NCBI RefSeq assembly: GCF_914767665.1
Contig: NC_059507.1
Span: forward strand, 35,955,270 to 36,019,269
Length of the DNA stretch: 64,000 bases
DNA from: Harmonia axyridis
Taxonomy: Eukaryota; Arthropoda; Insecta; Coleoptera; Coccinellidae
Direction: 5' to 3'
In this document: piece by piece, positions 58,346-64,000 of the stretch
Layout of the letters: the number at the start of each line of letters is the position of its first letter
How positions within the stretch are numbered: the stretch's first letter is position 1
The notes under the pieces: generated by a model
Seen by the model: the letters and a program-made list of their open reading frames with translations, nothing else
Told to the model about the DNA's origin: nothing
Database searches by the model: none
Translations under genes and position numbers: made by a program

Positions 58346-59496
58346 TAGATGTCCTGATAATATCGCAGCTTTGTTGGTTTGTTTCCTATTGATATCTCAA
58401 ATCTCAATCTTACAAACATTTGAAAAGAATAAACTCATCCAGATTGTCCAATATGGGACAAAAATCCGACAACCATTACCCTTCATTTTTCTGTAGACTT
58501 CGTGAGAACGAAACTCAGCCCCACCCAACTCTACCATCAATATGCGACAAGTCGCCCTTCATCCATCAATCCGCCAATCCGAAAAAAAAATCATTTCCGA
58601 TCGCCTCCAATCCATCTGGCCCAAATGGCCGCCATCCCAATAAAGGATAACGCGGAATACAGGGATCGCATCGTCTTGCGAGCGATCCACATTCGGAATC
58701 CGAAATTTGTCAATGGTGGGATTCATCGGTCCGAAATAATCCCCAATTTGGGGAACAGATCACGTGCAGGTTCGTAGGAAATGTCGACGCTACATGGACA
58801 ATTGTCTCTGTTGTTTCGACTCGGCCCTTGGGGGAAGGTCGGAGAAGTCGGCACGTGTGTGGAGAGAAGGGCTCGGCAAAGTCGTGAAATAGGTAAGCCA
58901 ATTGTGATGATGTTGAGTCAGCGTGGAAGTGTAGAGGTAGCGTTTGATAAGGATGCTGCAAAAACAATTCTGTGTTGTTCTTTTGTTATTACTCCGGCCT
59001 GCTAGGGAATACGAAAGAAATATCTGTCGGAGGGAATGTCCTGGATTTGTCTTGATCACAATTTTTTTACCTCTTTCAGGTTGTGCGTTTTGTATCGTCT
59101 GTCACATTCAGTTGATTCGGGCTTCAATTGAAAAAATCCATCATTTTTTATATGTATCAGGTGTCCCAAATTGGTTGTCTAGTGAGGGGACCTCAGAATC
59201 CCATTGAGCTAGAAAAAAATGAATGGCACATTTTCGGCTCGATATTTGGGAGAATTATTTTGTTGAGAATCGCAACATCATTAATTCAACTGTTTTCAAG
59301 CTATGAGGAAACGACGTGAAATTATAAGTTCTCATAACTTCTTCATTACTGGTACTATAAACATGAAAAAAAGATTCTACATGTAGTTTTTTCAGTGAAA
59401 TCTATAGGTGTAATCATTCGTTTTTCATTGTAATTAGTTTTGAAGTTATAATAGAAAATTGTATTTCTTTGAATGTAAACGATAAAGATTTCTGAG
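58346..59496. other. GC-richer stretch, no recognised gene
   Basis: 58490-58990 is GC-richer, with overlapping frames on both strands (plus 58420-58650, 58502-58777; minus 58710-58967, 58790-59059). None has a recognisable domain. A promoter or leader of an unidentified gene is possible. Confidence 0.3.
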
Positions 59497-60118
59497 GGCC
59501 AATTGCACCATTCAAAAAAAATAAACACTGTTTACGTAATCAGTGTTTAATACTAATCGATAATTATAATTTCTATCGATTGCAACGTTTGATGATAATC
59601 GATGTTTTATATAAACAGGAGACATGTTTGGCAACATTTCAAAATATCGATGGTGATCATAGAGATATCAGGAATTTCATTTTTCTAGTATAATGTTCTC
59701 TGTTCTTGTGGCGACAAAGTTGACATAAATTATAAATTAACATTATAAATTGTCTTCAAATGATAATTCACGATCTGAATCTCAATCCATATTAAATTTC
59801 GAAATTCTTCACAAAAAGAAACACAGACACACACAATGTGCCACAATCAGATTATATCGATAGAGAAATAATGTTTATGGTTATGTAATAAGTCATATGT
59901 TTCGACGTTTTAGTTGCGCCGAACCATAGACCTAATATCAAATTGATATTAGAACCCTGTTTAAAACTAATCGGGAAAATAAACGTCCAAATTTTCCTGT
60001 TTAGTGTAATCAGTGATTAGGCCACATTAAACGTCATTTGAAACATGGTTCGAGAGAAATCATAAAGTAATCAATGTTTAAATTTTTAATCAATGTTTAG
60101 GAAATGGTGCAACTGGCC
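59497..60118. repeat. MITE, about 622 bases
   Basis: Left end GGGCCAATTGCACCATT (59496-59512) and right end AATGGTGCAACTGGCC (60103-60118) are inverted copies. Sub-terminal AACACTG/AACATTGATTA words are also inverted. The interior is AT-rich with several ATCGAT words and no coding frame. Confidence 0.8.
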
Positions 60119-61699
60119 ATAAAATGATCAGAATCTCTTTTTCTCCCATTTCAAAAACATATAAAATGACATATTAATTTTTTATCAAACTAAAAAATCA
60201 TCAAAGGTTAAGTGCCTATAGCTATGATAATCTGTGAAGTTTAGATAATGAAAATATTCAGTGGCTATCGAGGTCTCCTAATTTAACAACCTGATTTGAA
60301 TATCAGAAACCAGAGAATTCATCAGCAACGAAACTAATCGTCAGTTTAGGAGATTTTCAACTAGCAGAATCTTGGTTGATGTTAGTGTGACAGATAATAT
60401 AATGATGTAGGTATTTAGATCATAGAGAACGGTGTGAGATTACAATTGGCTCAAGAACGTTTTTCTATATTCGTTAGATTTTTTATTATGAAATGAGAAA
60501 CCACTTAAAAAAAGAAAACAAGTCCGAACCTAGAATCTTGGATTGCTGGTGCCCAAACTCAAACTATTCCAGTCTTCATCAGCATAAGTTGATACAGTTG
60601 CCATTCGACAAATTTCATTCTATTGAAAGCTTTCAGGCACTTCTGGGACATCTGACTTTCTAATGCCACAGAGGAGTCCTTTTCGCGTTTGTCAGTATCA
60701 CTCCAGCAATATATCGAAGGGTTTTTGCTCGAACAACTGTAGGCCTCGCTTTTAGAGCAATACACTACAGCCGCCAGACGTTCTGAACGACAAAATGTTT
60801 CGTAATGAGTGGTATTCGTATTTACCATAACAAAGTGAAGAATGACGTTTTGCTGTCTATGTTTTTATGTCTTATCACAGAGCAGGAAATATTGATTTGT
60901 GTTCAACAGGCTAAATAGAGTGCATTGAAACAAAATTCTACCTGGGAAACAAGTCCCTGCATATTTCATGAAACAGGTTACTGCTTGAAAAAAAACTCTA
61001 GGGGACAATAATATCCTGCTAAATTCCTGAAACAATTGTGGAAAACTAGATAATCGATATTATGTAACATACAGTTTTTCCAAAAAGAGATTTCCTTTTG
61101 AATAAAATCATAAAATCCCATTTTGAAGTGTTGAGTATAAAACTGGAGGAAAAGTCTATAAAACACTTCTGTTGGTGGAACCTTGTATAGTAAATCATCT
61201 GATTACATGTTTCGGCGTATTCACCATTATTAAACCAAAGATTGATTTTCAAGGTTCCATAGTCATATGGTAAAACAACAAGTCACAATGTGAAAAATGA
61301 AGATCAAAAATAAAACGGTTGACTGTTGTATTTTTGAATAGCCCGCTATTTGGACATCTGTCAATTTTTAATCTGTCATTCTTTGACTATGATAAGTAAA
61401 AATTACGTCAGTACTAAAAATGAAACTATACACGCTCCAACAATATATTGTGATTATTAACTAAAACATTTTTGGGTTGTCGTAAAGCACCTCCATAGCC
61501 AGCTATAGTGAAACTAATTTTGAAATCTTTAAATTTTATCTGTCGGGACAAGTTAGTGATATGAAGAATCGACACCGTGTACGTCGCTGAAAAACAACTA
61601 TAAATATTGCTGCTATAGCCCAAATACCATGATTATTAATTTTTTATGGCCGGATTTTGAAGATATTGGTGTGGACGGCGTTTATATAAGAAAAGAATC
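60119..61699. other. no gene seen
   Basis: AT-rich. The minus frames at 60559-60828 and 61046-61252 are unrecognised. Confidence 0.45.
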
Positions 61700-61905
61700 A
61701 ATCACAATCTGGTGAGAAAAGTTTTATTTCTTGATGATGTGCTGATTGATTGGCCATCAATATCTTGTGATTTAACACATTTAGACTTCTTTCTAAGAGC
61801 CACGTAAAAGATAAGGTCTATGCCAATGCTCCACCATCTATTTAAGACTTTGAAGATGAAATTCGTGAAGTTATCGAGGATATGTAGCCGCAAATGTGGG
61901 GCATA
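61700..61905 (+). pseudogene. mariner-type transposase C-terminal remnant
   Basis: The plus strand reads D-W-P-S-I-S-C-D-L-T-H-L-D-F-F-L (third catalytic Asp block), then K-D-K-V-Y-A-N-A-P-P-S-I and, after a TAA, D-F-E-D-E-I-R-E-V-I-E-D-M, TAG, P-Q-M-W. It resembles the remnant at 17.8 kb more than the young DD41D copies. Confidence 0.7.
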
Positions 61906-64000
61906 AATTCATTGATTTTTTTAAATATACTCGTTTTTTTTAAATCAAATCGAAACCTATTACTGGAATACTATATTCTAAAACAAGTTGCATGAGTGTT
62001 GAAATTGCCATCTGCAACGTGTATTAGATTATGTTTTTTTTATTTCAGCCAAATTTTGTGATTTATTGTCGAAATTCAATGAAAAATTCAGATTACATAT
62101 CTTAGTGACTTTTGTATTGTATTTTGGCAGTTGGTATGACTGTTTTGAAAATTGACAGATTACGCAATTTGAATTTGAATCGTTCGTTTCGAATAATGAA
62201 ATAATTTATAATTACGCATTAAATTCGTGAATTATGTCTGACGAAATCGACTTAAAACCACCAGAATTAAGAGTCGGTTGAAATTTGATAGGATCGGAAG
62301 TTAGTGTAGGCAACCACAAAAGGAAAAATTTAACTGAAAACTATGCTGTAGGCTGTAATGGGTTCATTACAGCACTGGTTTTTGTACCTACTGTAATGAA
62401 ATCATTACTGAAAATACTGAAATAGAGGAAACCCTTCACATACTTACATACTTACTACCTATATGAATTGACCTGCTGTCCAGTCTAACAGGTACGGACT
62501 AAATCCAACCAGAATATAAGTAACGTCTGGCAGCCCTGGAATCTTTGACTACATATTTTTTCCAGTAGCATCCTCTCCCCTATTTCCAATTCAATGATAG
62601 AAATCCCCGCAATAATAGAAAACTGAAATGAGTTTTCCGACCTGTTTACATGAGGACGATCAATCAAACAAACGTCAACGTTGGAGTGTTGACGATTTGA
62701 CGGATGGTGCTTCAATTAATTTGTTTCCTAGCGAGGCACTTTGATAAAACATGTTCACTACAGACATAAACACGAGTTTTTCGATTACTGTCTGACCCGT
62801 TGGCATGAAATCGATCTACATCGAAGCGGGGCCCTTGTTAAATATTCCGTTTTTGCGTGCATCTATTCGCTTATTATTTCACCAGAATGTTAGTTTTTAG
62901 TTGGGCCGGCTATCTGACCGTGAACACGATCATTTTGGAGAGAGAACATTCGAAGAATTGAGACGCCGGTCAAGTTCCTTTGGAATTTATGAAAATATTC
63001 CTATCCTATATAGCAAATCGTCTTGGAAACGAGAATGTCCCGATTAGATTGATCTTATTGGCTGAATATTTCCCCTCGTATTCCCCTTTCCACATTGAGA
63101 GCGTTTTTGGTTACACTCATTGGCTGCATCTATCACTTCGCAATTACTTTCTAATAATTCGCATAGACCAGTGTGGTCCATAGGGGTATTATTGAAATGC
63201 ATTTTTACGTAGTTTCAGTTCGTTGTGTGACTGATGCTTTTAATAATTTCGACTATGATGTTCGGCAAAATTCTATAGCTCATGTAAAAAAGGATGAATA
63301 TTTCTCAATCAAATCTATTCCTCCAATTACTTTCAAAGTCAGAATTGATATATGACGGGTTCTGAAGAAAATGATTTCGCATACTAAATATCTTCATTCC
63401 ACTGAAGGAAGAATTGATTAAAATGAGATTAACCAACAAAATTTTCATTATATTTTCTGATTTTAGCAATGTTATTACTGGTTTGAGAAATCATGTAGAA
63501 TAGGCATATGATGTTGAGGCTCTTAGTACGTCAAATTAGCAGCTACGTAGCCAGATCGAAAAATCAATCAAGTATTTTATATAAAATAGAAATATTTCAC
63601 CATTTCCTGCCATCAGTCAGGACAGTTTTGATAATAGGTTACATATATCTTTGAATATTTATTCTGATTCTGAATACGAAAAATTTAAGAGTTATCGAGG
63701 AAAATCTTGAACTGAGGAAATACTATAATTTCTAACTGAGTGGAGTAGTCTATGACTCGGTCTATGACTTCCGGAAAACATAGAAACTAAAATCGAAATT
63801 TGGATAACTAAATTTAACATTTCATGAAATGTCATTAATTATTCGTTTTTTAAAATTTTATCGGTTTATAAATTTTCAACCATCTTAACGAATAATTCAT
63901 TACAATTCATGAAATTTCGACTTTTTAGTTTCTTTTCATGTTTTCTGGAAGTCATAGACTACTCCATTCAATGAGAAATTGCAGTTTTCCTTAGTTCAAG
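61906..64000. other. no recognised gene
   Basis: AT-rich. A short ATG-led frame at 62234-62281 (M-S-D-E-I-D-L-K-P-P-E-L) looks like a protein start but stops after 15 codons. Frames at 62980-63183 and 63173-63355 are unrecognised. A segment at about 63722-63772 (tctatgacttccggaaaaca-type words) recurs inverted at about 63940-63975. Confidence 0.4.

Noticed and set aside
1..64000. Endogenous viral element, rRNA or tRNA gene
   Set aside because: Looked for viral replicase or capsid motifs, rRNA cores and tRNA B-box words; none could be supported.

Overview
The window looks like AT-rich nuclear DNA of an insect. It has spliced genes with short GT-AG introns, many Tc1/mariner-type elements, a non-LTR retrotransposon tail, small inverted-repeat elements and a satellite array. 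A beetle is my best guess from the gene sequence and element types, but that is inference. I see no bacterial operons, rRNA, tRNA or CRISPR.

Only one gene can be read completely: a soluble guanylate cyclase beta-1 subunit (Gycbeta100B/GUCY1B1 type) on the minus strand, 27359 to 21176. It has 13 coding exons that join in frame to 597 codons. The haem-ligand histidine falls exactly at residue 105 and the Y-x-S-x-R motif at 135-139. A nearly full-length mariner sits antisense in intron 9, and a 26-bp-arm hairpin sits in intron 2. Two further host genes are tentative: a p21/p27/Dacapo-like CDK inhibitor (minus, 7016-7393), and an unrecognised two-exon gene (plus, 19726-20536) just beyond the 3' end of the cyclase.

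The rest is mostly repeats. 1-10.4 kb holds only the CDK-inhibitor candidate and a foldback. 10.4-11.6 kb is a dead DD34D mariner. Copies of a DD41D (rosa-like spacing) mariner lie at 13.6, 15.0, 22.8, 30.9, 44.2, 46.0, 55.9 and 57.4 kb. Five of these share one identical internal deletion, so they form a non-autonomous subfamily. The 30.9 kb copy carries a nested LINE 3' end with an 11-bp target duplication. 17.4-18.1 kb has a CAAGT-rich repeat, a transposase remnant and a perfect 46-bp-arm hairpin. 32.9-43.4 kb is a tandem satellite of about 22 units (about 479 bp), with a homogeneous central block flanked on both sides by a diverged unit type. 49.4-54.7 kb has a MITE, two head-to-head Tc1 (DD34E) relics, a third Tc1 tail and an inverted pair of another mariner. 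59.5-60.1 kb is a second MITE. 60.1-64 kb has only one more transposase scrap.

Except for the cyclase, nothing here forms a pathway. Most of the window is the product of transposition, internal deletion, nesting and satellite amplification around one conserved signalling gene.
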